From the NCBI RefSeq assembly GCF_001544075.1, contig NZ_BCNT01000019.1:1-64000 (forward strand): a stretch of DNA of 64,000 nt. Direction: 5' to 3'. The notes below the pieces were generated by a model that made no database searches, was not told where the DNA came from, and was given only the letters and a program-made list of their open reading frames with translations. This DNA comes from Comamonas terrae (GTDB lineage Bacteria; Pseudomonadota; Gammaproteobacteria; Burkholderiales; Burkholderiaceae_C). Positions 9,195 to 17,649 of this stretch are shown in pieces. Made by a program: the position numbers and the translations under genes. How positions within the stretch are numbered: the stretch's first letter is position 1; each line of letters begins with the position of its first letter.

Positions 9195-9586
9195 GGATTT
9201 CCTCTCGTTCGTTATTGCGGCCCCGCATCCACAAGGACATGCCGGATCCGACGGTTACAGCCCAGGGGCCATAGGGGCAAGCCCGGCGACGGCAGACTGC
9301 GCTGATACAGGCAAGCCAGGGCCTGGCACTGAAAAGCATCGTAGCGGTTACCCAATTTCCGGACTTCCCCCAGCGGCAGAAAGCCCATTTTTCATAGCAA
9401 TTCATACCGCAACGGTCTTGAATATAGGGCTGTGCGCCCATAACTCAATAGCCAGGGCTCTTGTGTAACCACCTGGTTACCGCGCCGTGGAGGCAGATCA
9501 ATCTTTTCATGCCGGCATACGGAAAGCGGTACATGCCCTGGCCTGTCCGCCGCCGTTGCGTCCCGTTCCCTTTTCCACAGACCGCC
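9195..9586. other. 392-base intergenic region, no gene seen
   Basis: This divergent region lies between the 105-aa gene and the YqcC-like gene and is less GC-rich than its neighbours around 9340-9480. It holds three GGTTAC words (9253, 9346, 9475) and one GTAACC (9465); the last two form a palindrome around ACCT. It probably contains promoters for both genes; no clear -35/-10 pair was fixed. Confidence 0.5.
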
Positions 9587-9955
9587 ATGACCACCGCACA
9601 CCCCCATCAGGAATTGCTGACGCATCTGCAGCAGCTGGAAACCGAGCTGCAGGCCCAGAAACTCTGGTCCAGCACACCGCCCAGCCCCCAAGCGCTGGAG
9701 TCCGTCATGCCGTTCATGTACGACACGCTGCAGCTGCACGAATGGCTGCAATGGGTCTTCCTGCCGCGCCTGCGCGCCCTGATCGATGCGCAAGGCCAGC
9801 TGCCGCACCAAAGCCACATCCATCCGCTGGCCGAGCATGAATGGGAAAAGCGCGAGGACTTCGACAAAGGCCGGTTGCTGGTGCTGCTGGAGCGCATCGA
9901 CATCACCCTGAACAGGGGCTCGCTCACTCCGACCGACCAGGACCCCGCCCACTGA
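9587..9955 (+). CDS. YqcC-family protein
   Basis: The 122-aa protein starts MTTAHPHQELLTHLQQLE. The middle carries the family-typical segment FMYDTLQLHEWLQWVFLPRL, followed by the LLERID block. YqcC (DUF446) proteins are small helical proteins of unknown role, often encoded near or fused to tRNA pseudouridine synthase C. No truC neighbour is present here. The start was chosen at the Met that aligns with the helical domain. A bidirectional terminator separates it from the convergent aroG. Confidence 0.8.
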   Translation: MTTAHPHQELLTHLQQLETELQAQKLWSSTPPSPQALESVMPFMYDTLQLHEWLQWVFLPRLRALIDAQGQLPHQSHIHPLAEHEWEKREDFDKGRLLVLLERIDITLNRGSLTPTDQDPAH

Positions 9956-9995
9956 ACCCGGGATCCGCTCCCGCCCGAGCGCCCGACCGGAATGG

Positions 9996-10033
9996 AAAAA
10001 AGGCCGCGCAGCAGATGCTGGCGGCCTTTTTTT
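9996..10033. terminator. bidirectional terminator between yqcC-like gene and aroG
   Basis: Arms AAAAAAGGCCGC and GCGGCCTTTTTTT flank a loop. A/T tracts on both sides serve the plus-strand YqcC-like gene and the minus-strand aroG. Confidence 0.9.
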
Positions 10034-10049
10034 GCGGCAGTGCTGCGGC

Positions 10050-11210
10050 TCAGGCGACGGCTTCGGCCCGGACCTTGGCCGGTGCGGCCGCCGCGCGGCG
10101 CTGCTGCACCGCCTGGGACAGTTCCTGCAGCGTGGGCAGCGAGTCCTCCCAGCTCAGGCAGGCATCGGTGATGCTCTGGCCGTAGGTCAGGCCCGCAACG
10201 TCGTCCTTGCCGGGCGTGAACTTCTGCGCGCCGCCCACCAGATGGCCTTCGATCATCACACCGAACACGCTGTTCGAGCCGCCGGCGATCTGGCCGGCGA
10301 TATCGCGCGCCACATCCTTCTGGCGCTCGTGCTGCTTGGCGCTGTTGGCATGGCTGCAGTCCACCATCAGCGTGGGCGGCAGGCCGGCAGCCGCCAGGTC
10401 CTTGCAGGCGGCTGCCACACTGGCTGCGTCGTAGTTGGGCGTCTTGCCGCCGCGCAGGATCACATGGCAATCCTGGTTGCCCGCCGTGTTGACGATGGCG
10501 ACCTGGCCGTTCTTGTGCACCGACAGGAAATGGTGGCCGCGGCTGGCCGACTGGATGGCATCGGTGGCGATGCGGATGTTGCCGTCGGTGCCGTTCTTGA
10601 AGCCTATGGGCGCCGAGATGCCCGAGGCCAGCTCGCGGTGCACCTGGCTTTCGGTGGTGCGGGCGCCGATCGCACCCCAGCTGATCAGGTCGCCGATGTA
10701 CTGGGGCGAGATCACGTCCAGGAACTCGCTGGCCGCCGGCACGCCCAGGCGATTGATGTCGATCAGCAGCTGGCGCGCAATGCGCAGGCCCTCGTCGATG
10801 CGGTAGCTCTGATCCAGATAGGGATCGTTGATCAGGCCCTTCCAGCCCACAGTGGTGCGGGGCTTCTCGAAGTACACGCGCATCACCACCTCCAGCGTGT
10901 CCTTGTACTGCTCGCGCACCACGGCCAGGCGGCGGGCGTACTCCAGGGCCGCAGCGGGATCATGGATGGAGCAGGGGCCGATGATGACCAGCAGGCGGTC
11001 GTCCTCGCCCTGCATGATGTTGTGGATGGTGCGTCGGGTATTGCTGATCAGCGTTTCCACGGCCGTGCCGCGGATGGGGAAGAAGCGAATGAGGTGCTCG
11101 GGAGGGGGCAACACGGTGATGTCCTTGATACGTGCGTCGTCGGTCTGGCCAGTCTTGGGAGAGCCGTTGCGATACCAGGAATCGGTGGTGGAAGCGTTCA
11201 GAGCAGTCAT
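10050..11210 (-). CDS. aroG: 3-deoxy-7-phosphoheptulonate synthase (class I)
   Basis: The 386-aa class I DAHP synthase condenses phosphoenolpyruvate and erythrose-4-phosphate, the first step of aromatic amino acid synthesis. Visible blocks are RFFPIRG, LLVIIGPCSIHDPAAALEYA, a KPRTTVGWKGLINDP segment, GAIGARTTESQVHRELAS, and the metal-binding DCSHANS. The length is slightly above the E. coli enzymes (about 350 aa) because of short extensions at both ends. The gene is transcribed alone between two terminators and is preceded by an aromatic leader peptide and an attenuator, so control by ribosome stalling is predicted in addition to feedback inhibition. Confidence 0.96.
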   Translation of the reverse strand: MTALNASTTDSWYRNGSPKTGQTDDARIKDITVLPPPEHLIRFFPIRGTAVETLISNTRRTIHNIMQGEDDRLLVIIGPCSIHDPAAALEYARRLAVVREQYKDTLEVVMRVYFEKPRTTVGWKGLINDPYLDQSYRIDEGLRIARQLLIDINRLGVPAASEFLDVISPQYIGDLISWGAIGARTTESQVHRELASGISAPIGFKNGTDGNIRIATDAIQSASRGHHFLSVHKNGQVAIVNTAGNQDCHVILRGGKTPNYDAASVAAACKDLAAAGLPPTLMVDCSHANSAKQHERQKDVARDIAGQIAGGSNSVFGVMIEGHLVGGAQKFTPGKDDVAGLTYGQSITDACLSWEDSLPTLQELSQAVQQRRAAAAPAKVRAEAVA

Positions 11211-11272
11211 TGCGAGCTTTCGTGAATTCGGTTGATCGTGGGGATGGAAGGCTGTCGGGAAACGTAGGGATG

Positions 11273-11306
11273 AAAAAAAACCGCCGGGCTTTGCAGCTCG
11301 GCGGTT
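11273..11306 (-). promoter_or_regulatory. aroG transcription attenuator (terminator arms)
   Basis: On the minus strand, arms AACCGCC (11306-11300) and GGCGGTT (11285-11279), with extra pairing inside, are followed by a run of eight T. This is an intrinsic terminator only 62 bases before the aroG start and after the leader ORF. Its 5' arm CCGCCGAG (11304-11297) is the exact complement of CTCGGCGG at 11354-11347 inside the leader ORF, giving a mutually exclusive antiterminator. Confidence 0.85.
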
Positions 11307-11335
11307 CTTTGGGAGGTTTGGGTGCAGGTGCGCGC

Positions 11336-11398
11336 TTACCTCTCAGCCGCCGAGGGCGAGAACCAAAAGTAAAAGAAATAAGCGCTGCGTGTTTGCAT
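11336..11398 (-). CDS. aroG leader peptide, 20 aa, aromatic-rich
   Basis: A 20-codon ORF starts ATG CAA ACA and ends TAA, 30 bases before the attenuator hairpin. Residues 7-13 read YFFYFWF: two Tyr, four Phe and one Trp codon in succession. This is the hallmark of a ribosome-stalling leader such as PheL. A GAAAAG purine stretch precedes the ATG. The last codons overlap the antiterminator strand, so a ribosome that finishes translation masks it and termination follows, whereas a ribosome stalled on the aromatic codons leaves it free. Function is inferred from this architecture. Confidence 0.85.
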   Translation of the reverse strand: MQTRSAYFFYFWFSPSAAER

Positions 11399-11689
11399 GC
11401 TTTTCAATGTAGCACAGTCATTGCGCAATGCAACATACGCCCCGCTGCGCCAGGGCCACGGCCACCCTCTCTTCAGAGAGAGAATTGAAATTTCAAAAAC
11501 GCATTTATATTGCGTTTTTTTATTTTTTACGAAATTAAATTGATGACAAACCGCAAAAACACCATTGCAACGCAAGTTTTCCTGCATATCACCGGTTTTT
11601 GCTGAAATCTCGTCCTGGCCACCATGGCGCCACGGGCCAAAGGCCCCGCGGCAAGCGCCCGGGCCTGCAACTGCAGGCCGCCAGGACAC
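11399..11689. other. intergenic region upstream of aroG leader
   Basis: This AT-rich stretch, low in GC for this genome, should hold the promoter for the aroG leader transcript on the minus strand. Candidate elements are TTGTCA near 11547 and A/T-rich boxes around 11510-11525, none decisive. Apart from a possible terminator-like hairpin at 11495-11519, no gene is seen. Confidence 0.5.
11495..11519 (-). terminator. AT-rich hairpin, possible second tldD terminator
   Basis: Perfect arms AAAAACGCA and TGCGTTTTT pair around a 7-base loop. On the minus strand it lies between tldD and the aroG leader and could block read-through; on the plus strand it also has a T tract. Confidence 0.5.
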
Positions 11690-11725
11690 AAAAATGCCCA
11701 GCGCCCCGTTTCCGGGAGGCTGGGC
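11690..11725 (-). terminator. tldD intrinsic terminator
   Basis: On the minus strand GCCCAGC (11725-11719) pairs with GCTGGGC (11702-11696), with further GC pairing inside, followed by ATTTTTG. It lies 28 bases after the tldD stop. Confidence 0.8.
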
Positions 11726-11752
11726 AGATCCGGAGATCCTTGCAGGCGGGCC

Positions 11753-13213
11753 TTAAGCCGTGCCGCCCACGGTCAGGCCGTCGATGCGCAGCGTGGGCTG
11801 GCCCACGCCCACGGGCACGCTCTGGCCTTCCTTGCCGCAGGTGCCCACGCCGCTGTCCAGGCGCATGTCGTTGCCGATCATGGTGATGTGCTTGAGCGAC
11901 TCGGGGCCGCTGCCCACGATGGTGGCCCCCTTGACGGGGTATTGGATCTTCCCGTTCTCGACCCAGTAGGCTTCGCTGGCCGAGAACACGAACTTGCCGC
12001 TGGTGATGTCCACCTGGCCGCCGCCGAAGTTCGTGGCGTACAGGCCCTTCTTGATCGAGGCGATGATTTCCTGCGGGTCCTTGTCGCCGCCGAGCATGTA
12101 GGTATTGGTCATGCGCGGCATGGGGATGTGCGCATAGCTCTCGCGGCGGCCGTTGCCCGTGGGCTGGACGCCCATCAGGCGGGCATTCATCGCATCCTGG
12201 ATGTAGCCCTTGAGGATGCCATCCTCGATCAGCACATTGCTCTGGCTGGCATGGCCTTCATCGTCCACGTTGAGCGAGCCGCGGCGGTCGGCCAGGGTGC
12301 CGTCGTCCAGCACAGTCACGCCCTTGGCAGCCACGCGCTGGCCGATGCGGCCGCTGAAGGCGCTCGAGCCCTTGCGGTTGAAGTCGCCTTCCAGCCCGTG
12401 GCCCACGGCCTCGTGCAGCAGCACGCCGGGCCAGCCCGGGCCGAGCACCACGGTCATCTGGCCTGCGGGTGCAGGACGCGAGTCGAGGTTGACGAGTGCC
12501 GCATGCACGGCCTCGTCCACATACTGGCCGATCTGCTCGTCGCTGAAATAGGCCAGGCCGAAGCGGCCGCCGCCGCCGGCCGAGCCGACTTCGCGCCGGC
12601 CCTTGTGCTCGGCAATGACGGTGACCGACAGGCGCACCAGCGGGCGCACATCGGCGGCCAGCGTGCCGTCGGCGCGGGCCACCAGCACCACGTCGTATTC
12701 GCTGGCCAGGCCGGCCATGACCTGGACGATGCGCGGGTCCTTGGCGCGGGCCAGTTTCTCCACCTTGCCCAGCAGTTCGACCTTGGCCGTGCTGTCCAGC
12801 GTGCTGATGGGGTCCAGCCCCGGATACAGCGAGCGGCTGGAAGCGATCCTGGGCGCGCCGGCGCGCACGCGGCGCGACTGGGCGCTGCTGCCGATGGAGC
12901 GCACGGTGCGCGCGGCGTCGAGCAGCGAGGCTTCGGAGATGTCGTCCGAATAGGCGAATGCGGTCTTTTCCCCGCTCACGGCACGCACGCCCACGCCCTG
13001 GTCGATGGAGAACGAGCCGGTCTTGACGATGCCCTCTTCCAGGCTCCAGCCTTCGGCGCGCGTGTACTGGAAATACAGGTCGGCATCGTCGACCTGGTGT
13101 GCGCGGATCTCGGCCAGAGCGCGCGCAAGATGGGTTTCGTCCAGGCCAAACGGCTCAAGCAGCAACTGACGGGCCGTAGCCAGGCGTTCGATGGTGGGTT
13201 CGCGGGAGATCAT
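11753..13213 (-). CDS. tldD: metalloprotease TldD
   Basis: The 486-aa protein starts [18 protein letters not shown]. The active-site motif [11 protein letters not shown] fits the TldD HExxxH...D metalloprotease consensus. The C-terminal domain ends with a glycine-rich block ([17 protein letters not shown]). TldD pairs with TldE/PmbA to cleave unfolded peptides, including antitoxins and modified peptides; no tldE is in this window. Two slightly upstream Met codons are possible starts. It stands alone between terminators. Confidence 0.94.
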   Translation of the reverse strand: MISREPTIERLATARQLLLEPFGLDETHLARALAEIRAHQVDDADLYFQYTRAEGWSLEEGIVKTGSFSIDQGVGVRAVSGEKTAFAYSDDISEASLLDAARTVRSIGSSAQSRRVRAGAPRIASSRSLYPGLDPISTLDSTAKVELLGKVEKLARAKDPRIVQVMAGLASEYDVVLVARADGTLAADVRPLVRLSVTVIAEHKGRREVGSAGGGGRFGLAYFSDEQIGQYVDEAVHAALVNLDSRPAPAGQMTVVLGPGWPGVLLHEAVGHGLEGDFNRKGSSAFSGRIGQRVAAKGVTVLDDGTLADRRGSLNVDDEGHASQSNVLIEDGILKGYIQDAMNARLMGVQPTGNGRRESYAHIPMPRMTNTYMLGGDKDPQEIIASIKKGLYATNFGGGQVDITSGKFVFSASEAYWVENGKIQYPVKGATIVGSGPESLKHITMIGNDMRLDSGVGTCGKEGQSVPVGVGQPTLRIDGLTVGGTA

Positions 13214-13600
13214 GCGGCACATTGTAGAGAGACACGCATGCCCCCATCGCCGTGTGCATCCCGGTTTGCGCGGGCCCCAAAGAAAAAGAACGGAATGCCC
13301 CCCCACCAGGCTGGACGACATTCCGTTCTGCAGCGCTTTTGTGCCCCTTGCCGCAGCCGCGACGGGCACCGGTCCATCTCCCTCGCAGGGGTCGCTCAAG
13401 CCCCTGTTCCTGAAACCTTTCTAACCCCTGCCGTGCAGGCAGGCAAGAGCAGCAGCCCCATTTTGCAATCAAAGCGATAGCGGCTGGCGCCAGCATCAGC
13501 ATGCTTTTGGCAACAAAGCATGTCAAAACACAGCATGCAAAGGCGAGATGCGCTCACATTTTGATGAATCTGCGCCGTTTTGCAAGCTTTTCCTACAAGC
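13214..13600. other. 387-base intergenic region
   Basis: Apart from the rodA terminator at 13287-13329 no gene or RNA is recognised. The rest probably holds the tldD promoter; open frames here are GC-driven shadows. Confidence 0.5.
13287..13329 (-). terminator. rodA intrinsic terminator
   Basis: Perfect 11-base arms AGAACGGAATG and CATTCCGTTCT flank a 21-base loop. On the minus strand the hairpin is followed by TTTTCTTT. Confidence 0.8.
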
Positions 13601-14779
13601 TCAGGCGCGCGGCAAATGCCCTTCGCCCGGCAACTGGCGCTGGGCCCGCGCGACGGACATGAGCACGCCCAGCGCCAGCCCCAGCGTGACCATGGCCGTG
13701 CCGCCGTAACTGATGAAGGGCAGCGGCACGCCGACCACGGGCAGGATGCCGCTGACCATGCCCATGTTCACGAAGGCATAGGTGAAGAAAATCATGGCCA
13801 CGGCCGCAGCCATCAGCCGGCCGAACAGCGAGCTGGCCTGCATGGCGATGGCCAGGCCGCGCCAGACCAGGAACAGAAAGGCCACGATGATGAACAGATT
13901 GCCGATCAGGCCGAACTCCTCGGAATAGGCGGCGAAGATGAAGTCGGTGGTGCGCTCGGGAATGAATTCCAGGTGGGTCTGTGTGCCGGCCATGAAGCCC
14001 TTGCCCCAGACACCGCCCGAGCCGATGGCGATCATGCCCTGGATGATGTGGAAGCCCTTGCCCAGCGGGTCGCGCGTCGGGTCCAGCAGCGTGCACACGC
14101 GGGTGCGCTGGTAGTCGTGCAGGAAATACCAGCTCACGCCGTCGGCGCACAGCTGGGGCTCGTACCAGATGATCAGGAAGATGCCGACCACGCCCAGCAC
14201 CACGGGCGGCACGATCAGCTTCCAGGGCAGGCCCGCGAAGAAGATGACCGACAGGCCCGCGGCCATCACCAGCAGCGAGGTGCCCAGGTCGGGCTGCTTC
14301 ATGATCAGCCCCACGGGCACCATCAGCAGGCCGAAGGCGATGGCGAAATCCGTGCCGCGCAGATTGCCCTCGCGCCGCTGGAACCACCAGGCCAGCATCA
14401 GCGGCGTGGCGATCTTGAGCAGCTCCGAGGGCTGGATCACCACGCCCACGTTCACCCAGCGCTGCGCGCCCTTCTTGGTGATGCCGAACAGCGCCACCGC
14501 CACCAGCAGGGCCACGCCCAGCGTATACAGCGGCACGGCCACCTTCATGAGCTGCTGCGGCGGCACCTGCGCCACGACGAACAGGATGCCGGCGGCGATC
14601 AGCATGTTGCGGCCATGGTCCACGAAGCGCGAGCCGTGGTCGAAGCCCGAGGAATACATGGCCAGCAGCCCGGCGCCGGCCAGCATGGCGACAAACAGCA
14701 GCAGCAGGAAATCAAAGCCGCGAAACAGCGGCACGATGCGCTGCAGCAGCGAGGGCTTGTCGAATTCGGTCGCGGACAT
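13601..14779 (-). CDS. rodA: peptidoglycan glycosyltransferase RodA
   Basis: This 392-aa SEDS-family membrane protein has about ten hydrophobic segments and starts MSATEFDKPSLLQRIV. The family core GKGFMAGTQTHLEFIPERTTDFIFAAYSEEFG carries the catalytic aspartate (TDFIF). RodA polymerises lipid II into glycan strands in the elongasome with PBP2. Here it stands alone with its own terminator rather than behind mreBCD-mrdA, and is divergent from the YqiA-like gene. The ftsW paralogue is at 29943. Confidence 0.95.
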   Translation of the reverse strand: MSATEFDKPSLLQRIVPLFRGFDFLLLLFVAMLAGAGLLAMYSSGFDHGSRFVDHGRNMLIAAGILFVVAQVPPQQLMKVAVPLYTLGVALLVAVALFGITKKGAQRWVNVGVVIQPSELLKIATPLMLAWWFQRREGNLRGTDFAIAFGLLMVPVGLIMKQPDLGTSLLVMAAGLSVIFFAGLPWKLIVPPVVLGVVGIFLIIWYEPQLCADGVSWYFLHDYQRTRVCTLLDPTRDPLGKGFHIIQGMIAIGSGGVWGKGFMAGTQTHLEFIPERTTDFIFAAYSEEFGLIGNLFIIVAFLFLVWRGLAIAMQASSLFGRLMAAAVAMIFFTYAFVNMGMVSGILPVVGVPLPFISYGGTAMVTLGLALGVLMSVARAQRQLPGEGHLPRA

Positions 14780-14917
14780 GGGCCGGCATTATCGAGGCAG
14801 CGGCCTGTCCCGTCGCGGCGCAGGGTTGAGCCAGGCTGACGGCTTTGCCCGCTACCGCGGCCTCGGTCCACAATGCAGACGAGACCGTCTGCAAACCTAC
14901 AAGAGGAGATTGCCGCC

Positions 14918-15502
14918 ATGACCACCACCCATCTGCTTTACCTGCACGGCTTCCGCTCTTCGCCCCAGTCCAACAAGGCCCGCATCCTGGCCGAGCACAT
15001 CGGCAGCCGGCATTCCCATGTGCGCTGGTGGTGCCCGCAGCTGCCGCCGTCGCCGCGCGAGGCCATGGCCCTGATTGCCGAAGGCATCGCCACCTGGCCG
15101 CGCGAGACCATGGCCGTGGTCGGCTCCTCCCTGGGCGGCTACTACGCGAGCTGGGTGGCGCAGCTGGCGCGCTGCAAGAGCGTGATGATCAACCCGGCCG
15201 TCAACCCGGCCCGCGACCTCGAGAAATACATCGGCGAGCAGACCGCCTGGCACGACCCCGAGGCACATTTCTTCTTCCGGCCCGAATACATCGAGGAGCT
15301 GCGCCAGCTGGACACGCGGCACATGACGCCGGCCGCGCCCGAGATGGTGCTGATCGCCCAGGGCGACGAGGTGCTGGACTGGCAGGAGATGAGCGAGCGC
15401 TACCCGCATGCGCTGCAGCTGGTGCAGGAAGGCGGCGACCATGCGCTGTCGAATTTCGCGGAATACCTGCCCCGGCTGGACGATTTTCTGCTGCTGGCCT
15501 GA
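14918..15502 (+). CDS. YqiA-family esterase (alpha/beta hydrolase)
   Basis: The 194-aa protein starts MTTTHLLYLHGFRSSPQ after a strong AAGAGGAG ribosome-binding site, which decides this start over an upstream Met. The oxyanion strand LHGFRSS, the nucleophile elbow GSSLGGYYA, an Asp in QGDEVLDW and the His in GGDHAL form the expected triad. YqiA/YcfP-type enzymes hydrolyse short acyl esters; the natural substrate is unknown. It is followed 46 bases later by the RNB ribonuclease gene. Confidence 0.88.
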   Translation: MTTTHLLYLHGFRSSPQSNKARILAEHIGSRHSHVRWWCPQLPPSPREAMALIAEGIATWPRETMAVVGSSLGGYYASWVAQLARCKSVMINPAVNPARDLEKYIGEQTAWHDPEAHFFFRPEYIEELRQLDTRHMTPAAPEMVLIAQGDEVLDWQEMSERYPHALQLVQEGGDHALSNFAEYLPRLDDFLLLA

Positions 15503-15548
15503 CCCTCGCCCCGGGCACGGTTGCCCGCTCGTGGGAAAATGCGCGGTT

Positions 15549-17624
15549 ATGCACGCATTGTTTGAAGAAGCCGGCAAGTTCCTCGCCGGACGCATCCTCT
15601 CCGAAGCCGAGACTTCGGCCCAGGTCGAGCTCGATTCCGGCAAACGGATCAAGGTCAAGGCCGCCAACATCCTGCTCAAGTTCGACAAGCCCGCTCCCTC
15701 CGAGCTGATGGCCCAGGGTCAGGCGCAGGCGGCCGAGATCGACCTGGACCTGGCCTGGGAGTTTGCCCCCGAGGAGGAATTCGGCTTCGCCGACCTGGCG
15801 CGCGACTATTTCTCCGAGTCGGCCAGCCTGGCCCAGCAGGCCGGCGCGCTGTTCAGGCTCTACGAGGCGCCGCACTATTTCCGCCGCGCGGGCAAGGGCC
15901 GCTTCAAGAAGGCGCCGGCCGAGATCCTGCAGCAGGCCCTGGCCGCCATCGAGAAGAAAAAGCTGGTCCAGGCCCAGATCGACGCCTGGGCCGAGGAACT
16001 GGGCCGCGGCGCATGCCCGCAGCCGATCCGCGAGCAGCTCTACAAGATCCTGTTCAAGCCCGACAAGAATGCACCCGAATACAAGGCCGTGGTCGAGGCC
16101 AGCCGCGCCACCAGGCTGGCCCCGCTGGAGCTGCTGCACCGCGCGGGCGCCATCGATTCGTCCTACCAGTTCCACTGGAAGCGCTTTCTGTTCGACAACT
16201 TCCCCAAGGGCACGCAGTTTCCGCAGCTGGCCGCGCCCCAGCCTCCGGCCGACCTGCCGCTGGCGGCCGTGCAGGCGTTTTCCATCGACGACTCGGCCAC
16301 CACGGAAATCGACGATGCGCTGTCCGTGCAGGGCCTGGGCAGCGGCACCGTCACCGTGGGCATCCACATCGCCGCGCCGGGCCTGGCCATCACGCCCGGC
16401 GGCGAACTGGACAAGCTGGGCCGCGCGCGCCTGTCCACGGTCTACATGCCGGGTTACAAGATCACCATGCTGCCCGACGAGGTGGTGCACATCTACACGC
16501 TGGACGAAGGCCGCGCCAACCCGGCCGTCTCGCTGTACGTGACCATCGACGAGGAAACGCTGGAGACCACGGCCACCGAAACCCGCCTGGAGCGCGTGCC
16601 GGTGGAGGTGAATTTCCGCTACGACAAGCTCGACCACATCGTGACCGAAGACTGGCTGGCCGATTCCTCCATCGAGATCGAAAACACGCCTCAGGCCTTG
16701 CTGGGCAAGCGCAAGGAGCTCACTTTTCTGCACCGCTGGTCCAAGCATCTGAAGGCCAGGCGCGAAGTGGTGCGCGGCAAGCCCGAGAATTTCAGCCGCC
16801 CGGACTACAACTTCCGCCTCGTGGGCAACGACGGGGCCGAGCCCACCGGCAGCGAGCAGGTGCAGATCACCGTGCGCAAGCGCGGCGCGCCGCTGGACCT
16901 GATCGTGGCCGAGGCCGCCATCGTGGCCAACAGCACCTGGGGCAGCTGGCTGGCCGAACTGGGCGTGCCCGGCATCTACCGCAGCCAGGCCAGCCTGGCG
17001 CCCGGCGTCAAGGTGCGCATGAGCACCAAGGCCCTGCCCCACGCGGGCATCGGGGTCAAGAGCTATGCCTGGGCCACCTCGCCGCTGCGCCGCTATGTGG
17101 ACCTGGTCAACCAGTGGCAGATCATCGCCTGCGCGCGCCATGGCGCCACGGCCGCGCTGGCCGCGCCGTTCAAGCCCAAGGATGCCGAGCTGTTCGGCAT
17201 CATCAGCAGCTTCGACGGCGCCTACAGCGCCTATAACAGCTACCAGGCCGGCATGGAGCGCTTCTGGACGCTCAAGTACCTGGAGCAGAACGGCATCACC
17301 GAGCTGACGGCCAGCGTGATCAAGGAAGGCGCCAACGGCGGCTACCTGGTGCGCGCCGACGACCTGCCGCTGGTGCTGCCCGTGCTGGGCGCGCAGAACC
17401 TGCCGCGCGGCGCCCACGTGCGCGTCAAGCTCGGCGAGATCGACGAGATCTCGCTCGACATCTCGGGCACGCTGATCGAGCGCCTGGACGGCGACATCGC
17501 TGCCGACGAGGACGGCGGCGAGGATGACGAGGACACCGTGGCCGGCCCCATTGCCATCGCCGTGGACATGAACGACGCCGAAGCCTCCGACAGCACGCCC
17601 GCCAAGGACGCTGCGCAGTCCTGA
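15549..17624 (+). CDS. RNB-domain exoribonuclease (RNase II family)
   Basis: The 691-aa protein starts MHALFEEAGKFLAGRIL. The RNB catalytic domain begins with the metal-binding motif SIDDSATTEIDDAL. It continues with GIHIAAPGLAITPG, VYMPGYKITMLPDEVV and, near the C-terminus, TSPLRRYVDLVNQ, followed by an S1-like acidic tail. The enzyme degrades single-stranded RNA 3' to 5'. Compared with classical RNase R (about 800 aa) it lacks the long N-terminal and basic C-terminal parts, and is the RNase II-like form usual in Comamonadaceae. It is first of a tight group with the TonB-like protein, aroE and mtgA. Confidence 0.9.
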   Translation: MHALFEEAGKFLAGRILSEAETSAQVELDSGKRIKVKAANILLKFDKPAPSELMAQGQAQAAEIDLDLAWEFAPEEEFGFADLARDYFSESASLAQQAGALFRLYEAPHYFRRAGKGRFKKAPAEILQQALAAIEKKKLVQAQIDAWAEELGRGACPQPIREQLYKILFKPDKNAPEYKAVVEASRATRLAPLELLHRAGAIDSSYQFHWKRFLFDNFPKGTQFPQLAAPQPPADLPLAAVQAFSIDDSATTEIDDALSVQGLGSGTVTVGIHIAAPGLAITPGGELDKLGRARLSTVYMPGYKITMLPDEVVHIYTLDEGRANPAVSLYVTIDEETLETTATETRLERVPVEVNFRYDKLDHIVTEDWLADSSIEIENTPQALLGKRKELTFLHRWSKHLKARREVVRGKPENFSRPDYNFRLVGNDGAEPTGSEQVQITVRKRGAPLDLIVAEAAIVANSTWGSWLAELGVPGIYRSQASLAPGVKVRMSTKALPHAGIGVKSYAWATSPLRRYVDLVNQWQIIACARHGATAALAAPFKPKDAELFGIISSFDGAYSAYNSYQAGMERFWTLKYLEQNGITELTASVIKEGANGGYLVRADDLPLVLPVLGAQNLPRGAHVRVKLGEIDEISLDISGTLIERLDGDIAADEDGGEDDEDTVAGPIAIAVDMNDAEASDSTPAKDAAQS

Positions 17625-17649
17625 TCCCTCCATTGCACGATCTGCCGCC

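Noticed and set aside
11399-11689. Extended 117-codon version of the aroG leader ORF
   Set aside because: The upstream part is AT-rich with no ribosome-binding site; the short 20-codon ORF alone explains the attenuator.
13214-13526. 123-codon minus-strand frame between tldD and rodA
   Set aside because: It runs through the rodA terminator hairpin and the tldD N-terminus and has no protein character.
15201-17633. 810-codon open frame on the minus strand opposite the RNB ribonuclease gene
   Set aside because: It is a GC-driven shadow: low-complexity Gly/Arg/Gln-rich, no domain, and the plus strand carries a full RNB enzyme.
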